From assembly GCA_016713005.1 (NCBI GenBank), contig JADJPY010000001.1, positions 682,001 to 746,000 of the forward strand: a stretch of 64,000 nt of DNA. The letters are read 5' to 3'. Position 1 is the stretch's first letter; each line of letters opens with the position of its first letter. The translations under genes were made by a program, and so were the position numbers. Below are positions 35,701 to 44,168 of the stretch, piece after piece. The stretch is from Ramlibacter sp. Lineage in GTDB: Bacteria; Pseudomonadota; Gammaproteobacteria; Burkholderiales; Burkholderiaceae_C. Under the pieces are notes generated by a model. That model was not told the origin of the DNA and made no database searches. It saw nothing but the letters and a program-made list of their open reading frames with translations.

Positions 35701-38456
35701 ACGAAGGCCTGGTCAACGACGGCAACACCCCGTGGGCCATTGAACAGGTCCGCTTTGCCGACGAGCCGGGTACGGTCTGGGACTTGGCCGCAGTCCGGGC
35801 GCGCTTGCTGCTGGGCACGCCGGGCAACGACGACATCACTGGCACTGCAGTTGACGACGTGCTGGCGGGCGGGCTGGGCAACGATGTGCTGCGCGGCGAA
35901 GCCGGCAACGACACGCTGGACGGTGGCGAGGGCGCCGATACGCTGCGCGCCGGCGCGGGCAACGATGTGCTGACCGGTGGTGCGGGCGCCGACTGGCTGA
36001 TGGGCGGCGCGGGCGACGACACCATTGACGGCGGCGCCGGCAACGACGACCTGCGCGGCGGTGACGAGGGCTGGGGGTTGAACACCAGTGGTCTGGGTAA
36101 TGACACCTTCCTGTTTGGCCGGGGCGACGGCGTGGATTGGATCTACGACAACAACACCAGCGTAGGCAACCTCGACAAGGTGGTGTTCAAGGCTGGTGTG
36201 CGGCCAGAGGACTTGCGCTTTAGCCGCAGCGGCAGCCAGCTGGTGATCGACATTGCCGGCACCTCGGACACGCTGGTGGTGTACGAGGGGCTGGGCAACA
36301 GCGGCAACTCGGCCTGGCGGGTAGAGGAGTTCCACTTTACCGACAGCCCCGGCACCGTGTGGACGCTGGCCCAGGTGATTGGGATGATGACTTACGCCGC
36401 GCCTTCGGCACCCGCGACCCTGTCGGCCCTGGAAGCACAAGAAGATTCGCCTCTGGATTGGACTCTCCCGCCGGGGACCTTCCAGTCCACGGCGCCGGGG
36501 GGCCTGACGTACGCCGCCACTCTAGCGGATGGCTCGCCCCTGCCGGCCTGGCTGGACTTTGATGGAGTCACGGGCCGTTTGTCTGGCCTGGCCGGCAATG
36601 CGGAAGTGGGCAACCTGGGGCTGCGCATCAGCGCCACGGACGCGTACGGCCGCGTGGCTGTGGCGACCATGGCCCTGGCCGTGCTCAACACCAACGACGC
36701 ACCGGTGGCGGCTGCGCCCTTGCCCGACCAGGTGGTGGTTCAGGACAGTGGGTGGGAGTATTTCGTCGCCGCCAGCAGCTTCGCCGACATGGATGCGGGC
36801 GACAGCCTGAGCTACAGCGCAGAGATGGACGACGGTTCGCCGTTGCCCGACTGGATTTACTTTGACGCCAACAACGCCGGCTTCTTTGGCAATCCGGCGG
36901 AAGCAACAGTGGGCAACTATGTGTTGCGGGTGACAGTGACAGACTCATCTGGCGAGGCGGTGTCGCAGTCGTTCACGCTGACGGTGCAGCCTGTACCGGT
37001 GCAGGAGGTGGGCGGTGGCACGGGCAACGACAGCCTGACGGGCACAGCAGGCTCTGACCGCATCGACGGCGGCGTTGGCCGCGACACGATGTCCGGAGGC
37101 ACTGGCAACGACACCTACATCGTGGACAACGCCCGCGACAGCGTGGTCGAGGTGGGCGGAGAGGGCTACGACACGGTGGAGGCCGTGGTCAGCTACACCC
37201 TGCCGGACGCTGTGGAGGCACTGCGCCTGATGGGCAGCGCCAACCTGCGCGCTACTGGCAACGCGCTGGACAACCTGCTGGTGGGCAACGCCGGCAACAA
37301 CCGGCTGGACGGCGGCGCTGGCGACGACGTGATGCAGGGCGGCACGGGCAATGACACCTACGTCGTCAACAGCGAGTTTGACCAGGTGGTGGAGCTGGCT
37401 GGGCAGGGCACGGATACGGTGCTGGCCAGCGTGAGCCATGCCTTGGCTGACCATGTGGAGAACCTGACGCTGACGGGTGCCCAGGCCATCGATGCCACCG
37501 GCAATGAGCTGACCAATGTGCTGCGCGGCAACGAAGCGGGCAATGCCCTCTACGGGTTGGACGGCGACGACACGCTGCGTGGCGCCGGTGGCAACGATGC
37601 CCTGTACGGCGCCAATGGCGTGGACCGCCTCTACGGTGATGCCGGTGACGACGAACTGGCGGGTGGCGACGGCAACGACCGCCTGGACGGCGGCGCGGGC
37701 GTGGACGTGATGTCTGGAGGCACCGGGAACGACACTTACTGGGTGGATGACAGCGCCGACAGCGTGATTGAGAACGCTGACGAAGGCACCGATACCGTGT
37801 TGGCGCGGGCCAGCTATGCCTTGTCTGACAACGTCGAGAACCTGACCCTGGCGGGCGATGCCGCCATCTCGGGCACGGGCAACGGCTTGGCCAACGTGCT
37901 GCGCGGCAACGTGGCGGGCAATACCCTGTCTGGCCTGGCCGGCAACGATCAGTTGCGCGGCGCGGATGGCGACGACCGGCTGGAAGGCGGCGAAGGCGAC
38001 GACCGGTTGATCGGTCTGGCCGGTGACGACACGCTGGCCGGAGGGACGGGCAACGACCGTCTGGAGGGCGGGACCGGCGCCGATACATACGAGTTTGGCC
38101 GGGACGACGGCTTTGACACGCTGATCGAGAACGACGCGACGCCGGACGTGGCCGACGTGCTGCAGTTTGCCGATGGCATCTCCGCCGACCAGTTGTGGCT
38201 GCGCAAACAGGGCAACCACCTGGACGTGAGCATCGTGGGCACCGCCGACAAGGTCCGCCTGACCAACTGGTACCTGGGCGACCCGTATCAGGTGGAAGTG
38301 TTCCGCCTGGCCAACGGCCAGCAGTTGCTGGACAGTCAGGTGCAGCAACTGGTCCAAGCCATGTCGGCGTTCTCACCGCCCCCGGTTGGGCAAACCAGCC
38401 TGACGCCCAGCCAGTTGGCAGCCCTTTCGCCGGTGATTGCAGCCAACTGGCAATAA
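32790..38456 (+). CDS. RTX protein with FrpC-like self-processing module, type I secreted
   Basis: 1888-residue predicted exoprotein. Residues 1-154: AT-rich-coded, glycine-rich hydrophobic region (two long apolar stretches about 86-130). From Asp155-Pro156 begins a segment strongly like the self-processing module of Neisseria FrpC: PLTLDLDADGIEA, FDHDADGIRVATGW, LDLNGNGLIDSGRELFGDNT and LRLWQDANQDGISQ, with several Ca-binding DxDxDG-like loops. A Gly/Ser linker follows near residue 505. Three 194-residue units with GGxGxD nonapeptides and HCBP-related domains come next, then two cadherin-like domains (about 1210-1410), more RTX repeats, and a C-terminal end suited to type I export. The ABC and HlyD genes upstream are the likely exporter. 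Confidence 0.92.
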   Translation: MSGPVIAEGIALVIDLSAAGVGAVDNVIQLLNSQGPLAAASASASLIASVTAPIPGVGAATNTVSLTLTLVKGAAYADENGASLGDYVSAIGSVVSIVGSLLAIGTPLGWTALGIAAVGSTLTAVGFGLNLRDLKNSAASNKPYLESRGFSLAKDPLTLDLDADGIEATAIDISAPVLFDHDADGIRVATGWIGADDALVVLDLNGNGLIDSGRELFGDNTLITSGFYAGNMAANGYEALAQHDTNHDGQINSADAVYGELRLWQDANQDGISQSSELKTLPQSGIGAIGVQAIPSNINLGNGNTQPFSGSFTRINGQPGQSGTPELSGSLLLASNNFYREFTDDPNPTAAATALPQVGGSGWARDLREAMSLGTPQAQALQDLVAQFAAATTRGEQRALLDDLVAAWGRTSGRMLESIYVYGFNGTTVEYSSGDLLQAKLTIHPAGMEVSAFDPLTGLTGNTLTPEGVEVLRRLNVLEVFNGEKFIEAGLPSAAGAIRMASGGGSGGGGSGQEATGPRYNVTLHAPQIAALNASYDALSAAVYSALVTQTRLKPYLDSIELVIDESGLRFDTTAMQALLDNLHDVDASGALGDLLDLMQAATRPMASVGYLDTGLQTLRTWAEAGGDPVLQAQAAAMGITFGGSRNGTSQPDVLFGVEAADTLRGGGGNDVVAGGAGDDWLMGGAGDDFIDGGAGNDDLRGGDEGWSVNTSGLGNDTYLFGRGDGQDTIYDNTTSAGNFDQIVFKAGVLPQDVLLTREGNNLVLSIAGTTDRITVYEGVSTDGSTAWAIEQISFSDDTFTVWDLDTIKARLLQGGTGNDTLTGYNTDDVITGDLGNDHLVGLAGNDTLDGGDGIDVLRGGAGADTLLGGAGNDWLLGGAGDDVIDGGAGNDDLRGGDDGWGADTSGLGNDTYLFGRGDGQDWVYDNTTTGSGIDAITFKAGVLPGDVMVSRNGNNLVLGIVGTSDTITVYEGLVNDGNTPWAIEQVRFADEPGTVWDLAAVRARLLLGTPGNDDITGTAVDDVLAGGLGNDVLRGEAGNDTLDGGEGADTLRAGAGNDVLTGGAGADWLMGGAGDDTIDGGAGNDDLRGGDEGWGLNTSGLGNDTFLFGRGDGVDWIYDNNTSVGNLDKVVFKAGVRPEDLRFSRSGSQLVIDIAGTSDTLVVYEGLGNSGNSAWRVEEFHFTDSPGTVWTLAQVIGMMTYAAPSAPATLSALEAQEDSPLDWTLPPGTFQSTAPGGLTYAATLADGSPLPAWLDFDGVTGRLSGLAGNAEVGNLGLRISATDAYGRVAVATMALAVLNTNDAPVAAAPLPDQVVVQDSGWEYFVAASSFADMDAGDSLSYSAEMDDGSPLPDWIYFDANNAGFFGNPAEATVGNYVLRVTVTDSSGEAVSQSFTLTVQPVPVQEVGGGTGNDSLTGTAGSDRIDGGVGRDTMSGGTGNDTYIVDNARDSVVEVGGEGYDTVEAVVSYTLPDAVEALRLMGSANLRATGNALDNLLVGNAGNNRLDGGAGDDVMQGGTGNDTYVVNSEFDQVVELAGQGTDTVLASVSHALADHVENLTLTGAQAIDATGNELTNVLRGNEAGNALYGLDGDDTLRGAGGNDALYGANGVDRLYGDAGDDELAGGDGNDRLDGGAGVDVMSGGTGNDTYWVDDSADSVIENADEGTDTVLARASYALSDNVENLTLAGDAAISGTGNGLANVLRGNVAGNTLSGLAGNDQLRGADGDDRLEGGEGDDRLIGLAGDDTLAGGTGNDRLEGGTGADTYEFGRDDGFDTLIENDATPDVADVLQFADGISADQLWLRKQGNHLDVSIVGTADKVRLTNWYLGDPYQVEVFRLANGQQLLDSQVQQLVQAMSAFSPPPVGQTSLTPSQLAALSPVIAANWQ
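34827..36390 (+). repeat. Tandem 582-bp repeats inside the RTX gene
   Basis: Equivalent points recur exactly 582 bp (194 codons) apart: GACTGGCTG at 34827, 35409 and 35991, and the GGCCTGGGCAACGAC-type segment at 34926, 35508 and 36090. Each unit holds RTX nonapeptides and one HCBP-related domain. The third is incomplete. Confidence 0.9.
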
Positions 38457-38567
38457 GGTGACGACTGCCTTCAAAGGTCTGAGTGGTCAAGGACGGTGCG
38501 GAACTTGCGCAGACAAGACCGCACCAACCAGCGGACAATACAGCCGCACTGACTGAAGGAGGGCGCT

Positions 38568-39077
38568 TTGCTGGAATGGTTTGATTCGCACCCGCGCCGG
38601 GTGTTTGGCGCGATTGCCGCGATCTGCGTGGCCATGCTGGCCTTTGGCCTGTACCTGCAGCATGTGGTGGGGCTGGAGCCCTGCCCGATGTGCATCGTGC
38701 AGCGCTATGCTCTCATTTTGGTAGCAGTCTTTTCAGCACTGGCGGGGGCTACAGGCCGAAAAGGCCTTCAAATCCCGCTGGGCGGCCTGGCGTTGCTGGC
38801 GGCCGGCTTTGGCGCCTTTGTGGCGGCCCGGCAGAGCTGGCTGCAGTGGTATCCGCCAGAAGTCGTCTCCTGCGGGCGCGACTTCTACGGGATGATCGAG
38901 ACCTTCCCGCTCAAGCGCGCCGTGCCCATGATCTTCAAGGGCAGCGGCGACTGCACCAAGATCGACTGGACGTTCCTGGGCGGCTCCATCGCCAACTGGT
39001 CGTTTGTCTGGTTCTGCGCGTTTGCCCTCGTGCTGTTGGCGCTGGTGGCGCAGCGCATGCGCCGCAACGCGGGCTGA
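38568..39077 (+). CDS. dsbB: Disulfide bond formation protein B
   Basis: Inner-membrane quinone reductase that reoxidises DsbA. The 169-residue protein has four helices and both cysteine pairs: Cys39/Cys42 in EPCPMC and Cys102/Cys129 in the second periplasmic loop. The start is a TTG (38568) with AAGGAGGGC just upstream; it gives the family N-terminus. Residues 48-67, the second membrane helix and the following loop, are encoded by a 60-bp repeat copy, remarkable in an essential structural part. Confidence 0.95.
   Translation: MLEWFDSHPRRVFGAIAAICVAMLAFGLYLQHVVGLEPCPMCIVQRYALILVAVFSALAGATGRKGLQIPLGGLALLAAGFGAFVAARQSWLQWYPPEVVSCGRDFYGMIETFPLKRAVPMIFKGSGDCTKIDWTFLGGSIANWSFVWFCAFALVLLALVAQRMRRNAG
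38709..38768 (+). repeat. Interspersed 60-bp repeat, copy 9 (inside dsbB)
   Basis: GCTCTCATTTTGGTAGC, AGTCTTTTCAGCAC, TGGCGGGGGCTACAGGCC, then an A-rich end. It is read in frame as DsbB residues 48-67. Confidence 0.8.
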
Positions 39078-39158
39078 CGCACAAGTCAGGGCGCCCGCGC
39101 CCTGTGGCACACTCCCGCGCTTTGCCGGGGCCACAGCGTCCGGGCCGGTCAGGGATTC

Positions 39159-41549
39159 ATGCACAGCATCATCCGGCAGATCGCTGCCGAAATCAGGGTT
39201 GGGGAACACCAGGTCAGCGCCGCCGCCGCGCTGCTGGACGGGGGCGCCACGGTGCCTTTCATCGCGCGCTACCGCAAGGAGGCCACAGGCGGGCTGGACG
39301 ACATCCAGCTGCGCGAGCTGGAGTACCGCCTGGGCTACCTGCGCGAACTGCAGGATCGCCGCGACGCCGTCCTCAAGAGCATTGACGAACAGGGCAAGCT
39401 CACGCCAGAGCTGCGCGCTGCCATTGAAGCAGCGCCGACCAAGCAGGAGCTGGAAGACCTGTACCTGCCCTACAAGCCCAAACGCCGTACCAAGGGCCAG
39501 ATCGCGCGCGAAGCGGGCCTGGAGCCACTGGCCGACCGCCTGTTTGGCGACCCGTCGCTGGACCCGGCCGTCGAGGCCACAGCCTTTGTGAAAGCAGGGA
39601 AGGGCGAGGGCGGCGAAGACTTCACCACCGTGCCCGCCGTGCTGGACGGCGTGCGCGACATCCTCTCGGAGCGCTGGGCCGAAGACGCCGCGCTGGTGCA
39701 GGGCCTGCGCGGCTGGCTGTGGGCCGAGGGCCTGTTCAGGAGCCGCCTGCTGGACGGCAAGGACCGCGACCACCCCGACGTGGCGCGGTTCCGGGACTAC
39801 TTTGACTACGACGAGCCGATTGGCCGGGTGCCCTCGCACCGGGCGCTGGCGGTGTTCCGCGGCCGCGCGCTGGAGCTGCTGGACGCCAAGCTGGTGCTGC
39901 CCGAACCGCCGGGCGGCCTGCCGGACAAGCCGGTGCCGGGCCAGCCGTCCCTGGCCGAAGGCAGGATCGCCCTGCACCTGGGCTGGAGCCACGCGGGCCG
40001 GGCGGGCGACGACCTGATCCGCAAATGCGTGGCCTGGACCTGGCGCGTCAAGCTCAGCCTGTCGCTGGAGCGCGACCTGTTCACCCGCTTGCGCGAGGAC
40101 GCCGAAAAAGTGGCGATCAAGGTCTTTGCCGACAACCTGCGCGACCTGCTGCTGGCCGCGCCGGCCGGCCCGCGCGTGGTGATGGGGCTGGACCCGGGCA
40201 TCCGCACGGGCGTCAAGGTGGCGGTGGTGGACGCCACCGGCAAGCTGGTGGACACGGCCACCGTGTACCCGCATGAGCCGCGCAAGGACTGGGAGGGCTC
40301 GCTGCACACGCTGGGCAAGCTGTGCGCCACGCATGGCGTGAACCTGATCGCCATCGGCAACGGCACCGCCAGCCGCGAGACCGACAAGCTGGCCGCCGAC
40401 CTGATCAAGCTGCTGGCGAAGACGTCGGCGCAGGCGGGAGCGCCCGAAACCAAGGTGGAGAAGGTGGTGGTCAGCGAGGCCGGCGCGTCGGTGTACTCCG
40501 CCAGCGAATTCGCTTCCCGCGAGATGCCCGACGTGGATGTGAGCCTGCGCGGGGCGGCCAGCATCGCGCGGCGTCTGCAGGACCCGCTGGCCGAGCTGGT
40601 GAAGATCGAACCCAAATCCATTGGCGTGGGCCAGTACCAGCACGACGTCAACCAGAGCGAGCTGGCCCGCACGCTGGACGCGGTGGTGGAGGATTGCGTC
40701 AACGCGGTCGGCGTGGACCTCAACACCGCCAGCGTGCCGCTGCTCAGCCGCGTCTCGGGGCTGTCGGGCACGGTGGCCCAAGCCGTGGTGCGTTGGCGCG
40801 AGGCGCATGGCGCCTTCAGGAACCGCCGCCAGCTCATGGAGGTCAGTGGCCTGGGGGCCAGGACGTTCGAGCAGAGCGCGGGCTTCCTGCGCATCCGCGG
40901 TGGCGACAACCCGCTGGACATGACGGGCGTGCACCCCGAGACCTACCCGGTGGTCGAGCAGATGATGGCACGCACGGGCCGGCCGGTGCAGGAGCTGATG
41001 GGCCGTGCCGAGCTGCTCAAGACGCTCAAGCCCGAGCTGTTTGCCAATGAACAGTTTGGCGTGATCACCGTGCGGGACATCCTGGGCGAGCTGGAAAAGC
41101 CCGGTCGCGACCCGCGCCCCGGCTTCAAGGTGGCGCGCTTCAATGACGGCGTGGAAGACATCAAGGACCTGCAGGAAGGCATGGTGCTGGAGGGCACGGT
41201 GAGCAATGTGGCGGCGTTTGGCGCCTTCATCGACATCGGCGTGCACCAGGACGGGCTGGTCCATGTGAGCCAGCTGGCCCACAAGTTTGTGAGCGACGCG
41301 CGCGAGATCGTCAAGACAGGCGACATCGTGCGGGTCAAGGTGATGGAAGTGGATGTGGCGCGCAAGCGCATCGGCCTGAGCATGAAGCTGGACGCCGCGC
41401 CCGCCCGCCAGGGTGGCGACCGGGCGCCGCGCGAGAACCGGTTTGAGGGCGCGGGGCGCGGCCAGCGCCCCCGCGGCGGCCAGCAGGACGCGCCCGCGAA
41501 CACCGCGATGGCCGGCGCGTTCGCCAAGCTTCAGGGTTTGCGCAAATGA
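39159..41549 (+). CDS. tex: Tex-family transcription accessory, S1 RNA-binding protein
   Basis: Cytosolic nucleic-acid-binding protein of 796 residues, homologous to Bordetella Tex and eukaryotic Spt6. It has the N-terminal Tex region (IARYRKEATGGLDDIQLREL), a YqgF/RNase-H-like domain with GLDPGIRTGVKVAVVD near residue 345, helix-hairpin-helix motifs (VGVDLNTASVPLLSRVSGL), and a C-terminal S1 domain (GMVLEGTVSNVAAFGAFIDI). The last 45 residues are Arg/Gly-rich. Start and length are as expected. Confidence 0.97.
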   Translation: MHSIIRQIAAEIRVGEHQVSAAAALLDGGATVPFIARYRKEATGGLDDIQLRELEYRLGYLRELQDRRDAVLKSIDEQGKLTPELRAAIEAAPTKQELEDLYLPYKPKRRTKGQIAREAGLEPLADRLFGDPSLDPAVEATAFVKAGKGEGGEDFTTVPAVLDGVRDILSERWAEDAALVQGLRGWLWAEGLFRSRLLDGKDRDHPDVARFRDYFDYDEPIGRVPSHRALAVFRGRALELLDAKLVLPEPPGGLPDKPVPGQPSLAEGRIALHLGWSHAGRAGDDLIRKCVAWTWRVKLSLSLERDLFTRLREDAEKVAIKVFADNLRDLLLAAPAGPRVVMGLDPGIRTGVKVAVVDATGKLVDTATVYPHEPRKDWEGSLHTLGKLCATHGVNLIAIGNGTASRETDKLAADLIKLLAKTSAQAGAPETKVEKVVVSEAGASVYSASEFASREMPDVDVSLRGAASIARRLQDPLAELVKIEPKSIGVGQYQHDVNQSELARTLDAVVEDCVNAVGVDLNTASVPLLSRVSGLSGTVAQAVVRWREAHGAFRNRRQLMEVSGLGARTFEQSAGFLRIRGGDNPLDMTGVHPETYPVVEQMMARTGRPVQELMGRAELLKTLKPELFANEQFGVITVRDILGELEKPGRDPRPGFKVARFNDGVEDIKDLQEGMVLEGTVSNVAAFGAFIDIGVHQDGLVHVSQLAHKFVSDAREIVKTGDIVRVKVMEVDVARKRIGLSMKLDAAPARQGGDRAPRENRFEGAGRGQRPRGGQQDAPANTAMAGAFAKLQGLRK

Positions 41550-41578
41550 GCGAAGCAGAGGCCTTCGCCATGAAAGTT

Positions 41579-41638
41579 GCTATGAAATTTATAGCGGTTC
41601 AGGTCCAGCGGACGGGGGCTGCATGCCGATTTGCCTTG
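41579..41638 (+). repeat. Interspersed 60-bp repeat, copy 10 (intergenic)
   Basis: GCTATGAAATTTATAGC, GGTTCAGGTCCAGC, GACGGGGGCTGCATGCC, GATTTGCCTTG. It fills most of the tex-patatin gap. Confidence 0.85.
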
Positions 41639-41660
41639 CAAATTGCCTCACAATAAGGTC

Positions 41661-42785
41661 ATGAAAGCCCTGCGCATCCATGCCGGCCCGGCGGCCCGCG
41701 CCCACATCGCTGCCCACGGCCTGCGACCCGGCGACGTCCATGTCGTCCCCGGTGCGGCGGGTGGCCCCAAGGGGCTGATCCTCGGTCCGCTGGACCGCTT
41801 CATCTTCGGCAACTGGCTCGCCGGCTCTGGCCACACGGTGCATCTGGTGGGCGCCTCCATCGGTGCCTGGCGCATGGCCACGGCCTGCCTGGACGACGCA
41901 GTGGGGGCCTTTCAGCGGCTGGAGCACGACTACATCCACCAGGACTACGTGCTGGAGCCCGGCCAGAAGCGGCCCACCGCCCGGCACATCAGCGAGCGCT
42001 TTGGCCTGGGCCTGCAGGCCTTCTACGGCGGGCGCATAGGCCAGGTGCTTCACCACCCGCGCTACCGGGTGCACATCGTCACCTCGCGCGGGCGCCACCT
42101 GCTGGCGCGCGAGCACCGCCTGCGCACGCCGCTGGGTTATCTGGGCGCGTTCATGAGCAACACCGTGCACCGCAAGGCGCTGGGTGCTTGGCTGGAGCGG
42201 GTGGTGTTCTCTGCGGCCGGTCCCGCTGGCGGTGCGGCTGGGGCGCTGCCGTTTGACACGCGTGACTTCCGCACGCGCCAGGTGGCGCTGACCGAGGACA
42301 ACTTCATGCCCGCGCTGCAGGCCAGCTGCTCGATCCCGTTCGTGTTGCAGGCGGTACACAACATTCCCGGTGCGCCACCCGGGGCCTATTGGGACGGTGG
42401 CATCACCGATTACCACCTGCATCTGGATTTCCATGCGCAGCAGGGCGGGGCGGCCGGGGGGCCGGCGGGCCTGGTGCTGTATCCGCATTTCCAGAAATCC
42501 GTGGTGCCCGGCTGGCTGGACAAGGGCCTGAAGTGGCGCCACCGCGCCACACCGTTCCTGGACAACATGGTGGTGCTGTCGCCCGACCCGGCCTGGGTGC
42601 AGGCGCTGCCCAACGCCAAACTGCCCGACCGCACCGATTTCCCGCGTTACGGCACCGATTTGCCCGCGCGGGTGAAAGCGTGGACGCAGGCCACATCGGC
42701 CAGCGTGCAACTGGCGGACGAATTCGCAGCCTGGTGCGCCCTGCCGGCGGACGAGCAGGCACAGAGGGTGGAGGCCCTGCAATGA
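41661..42785 (+). CDS. Patatin-like phospholipase family protein
   Basis: Predicted lipid acyl hydrolase of 374 residues. The nucleophile elbow GASIGAW (GxSxG) lies near residue 57, preceded by the oxyanion-type loop PGAAGGPKG. The catalytic-dyad Asp is in YWDGGITDYH near residue 247. No signal peptide is visible, so a cytosolic or inner-membrane-facing role is likely. The start is the ATG at 41661 after AAGG. The stop overlaps the UDP-glucose dehydrogenase start as ATGA; the functional reason for that pairing is unclear. Confidence 0.88.
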   Translation: MKALRIHAGPAARAHIAAHGLRPGDVHVVPGAAGGPKGLILGPLDRFIFGNWLAGSGHTVHLVGASIGAWRMATACLDDAVGAFQRLEHDYIHQDYVLEPGQKRPTARHISERFGLGLQAFYGGRIGQVLHHPRYRVHIVTSRGRHLLAREHRLRTPLGYLGAFMSNTVHRKALGAWLERVVFSAAGPAGGAAGALPFDTRDFRTRQVALTEDNFMPALQASCSIPFVLQAVHNIPGAPPGAYWDGGITDYHLHLDFHAQQGGAAGGPAGLVLYPHFQKSVVPGWLDKGLKWRHRATPFLDNMVVLSPDPAWVQALPNAKLPDRTDFPRYGTDLPARVKAWTQATSASVQLADEFAAWCALPADEQAQRVEALQ

Positions 42786-44143
42786 ATGTGTGCATCGTCG
42801 GATCGGGCTATGTGGGCCTGGTCACAGCGGCTTGCCTGGCCGACATGGGCAACGAGGTCGTCGCGGTCGATGCCGATGCGGCCAAGGTTGCCGCTCTGGC
42901 CGCCGGGCGCATCCCCATTCACGAGCCCGGTCTGGGTGAACTGGTGGGGCGCAACCTGCAGGCCTCGCGCCTGAGGTTCACGGCCAGCCTGGCCGAAGGC
43001 ATTGCCAGCGCTGAAGTGATCTTCATCGCCGTGGGCACGCCCCCGCAGGAAGACGGCTCGGCGGACCTGCGCCATGTGCTGGATGTGGCGTCCGGCATCG
43101 GCCAGCACCTGCAGGACCCGGTGGTGATCGTCAACAAATCGACCGTGCCCGTGGGCACGGCCAGCCTTGTGCGCGACGCGGTCTCTGCCGCCCTGCAGGC
43201 GCGCGGGGTGCAGGTGGCGTTCGAGGTGGTGTCCAACCCCGAGTTCCTGAAGGAAGGCGCGGCCATCGCCGACTTCCAGCGGCCCGACCGCATCGTGATC
43301 GGCAGCGGATCGGACTGGGCGATCGATGTGATGCGCCAGCTCTACGGGCCGTTTTCCCGGGCCCGCGACAAGTTCATCGTCATGGACGAGCGCTCGGCCG
43401 AGCTGACCAAGTACGCCGCGAACGCGATGCTGGCCGCGCGCATCTCCTTCATGAACGAGATGGCGCTGATGGCCGACGCCCTGGGCGCAGATGTCGAACA
43501 GGTGCGCCGTGGCATCGGGACGGACCCGCGCATCGGGCCGTACTTCCTGTACGCCGGGGCCGGCTTCGGCGGGTCGTGTTTTCCCAAGGACCTGCGTGCG
43601 CTGGTCCACATGGCGCAGGCCAATGGCGTGCCCGCGGAGTTGCTGCCCGCCGTGGTGCAGGTGAACGAACGCCAGCAGCGCCTGATGTTCGAGCGGATCC
43701 GGGCGTTTTTTGGGGGATCGCTGGCTGGGCGGCGCGTGGCCGTCTGGGGCCTGGCGTTCAAGCCCGAGACCGACGACGTCCGCGAAGCCCCCAGTCTCCT
43801 GCTTATCCGGGCGCTGGTGGATGCGGGTGCGGAGATTTCCGCCTACGACCCGCAGGCCAACGCCACTGCACGGACGGCGTTGCAGGCCGTGATGACGCCG
43901 GCGGAGCTGGCGCAGATCCGCTACTGCGACAGCGCGCGCGCGGCGGTCGATGGCGCGGACGTGCTCGCGCTGATGACCGAGTGGAAGGAGTTCCGCAGCC
44001 CGGACTTTGCCTGGCTGTCCGGGCAGTTGCGGGCCAAGGCCATCTTTGATGGCCGCAACCAGTACCAGCCCGAGGTGGTGCAGGCCCACGGGATGGCGTA
44101 CGTCGGCATCGGCCGGCGCGGCCCCGGGGCGCCAACAGCCTGA
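42782..44143 (+). CDS. ugd: UDP-glucose 6-dehydrogenase
   Basis: NAD-dependent enzyme oxidising UDP-glucose to UDP-glucuronate for capsule, exopolysaccharide or lipid A modification. The 453-residue protein has the Rossmann start MNVCIVGSGYVGLVTAACLA, IAVGTPPQEDGS, the central helix region, and the catalytic Cys266 in GFGGSCFPKD. The C-terminal UDP-binding domain has WGLAFKPETDDVREAPS. It overlaps the patatin gene by 4 bp. No other polysaccharide genes are adjacent except the O-antigen-ligase-like gene 2.2 kb away. Confidence 0.96.
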   Translation: MNVCIVGSGYVGLVTAACLADMGNEVVAVDADAAKVAALAAGRIPIHEPGLGELVGRNLQASRLRFTASLAEGIASAEVIFIAVGTPPQEDGSADLRHVLDVASGIGQHLQDPVVIVNKSTVPVGTASLVRDAVSAALQARGVQVAFEVVSNPEFLKEGAAIADFQRPDRIVIGSGSDWAIDVMRQLYGPFSRARDKFIVMDERSAELTKYAANAMLAARISFMNEMALMADALGADVEQVRRGIGTDPRIGPYFLYAGAGFGGSCFPKDLRALVHMAQANGVPAELLPAVVQVNERQQRLMFERIRAFFGGSLAGRRVAVWGLAFKPETDDVREAPSLLLIRALVDAGAEISAYDPQANATARTALQAVMTPAELAQIRYCDSARAAVDGADVLALMTEWKEFRSPDFAWLSGQLRAKAIFDGRNQYQPEVVQAHGMAYVGIGRRGPGAPTA

Positions 44144-44168
44144 ACCGGCAGTGCGGGCTGCCAGAGGC

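Noticed and set aside
34780..38060. Regular short repeats that could look like a CRISPR or satellite array
   Set aside because: They are in-frame RTX nonapeptide codons without constant repeat-spacer structure.
34563..38357. Long antisense open frames opposite the RTX gene
   Set aside because: They mirror the Gly/Asp repeats as Val/Ala/Pro-rich repeats and have no start signals.
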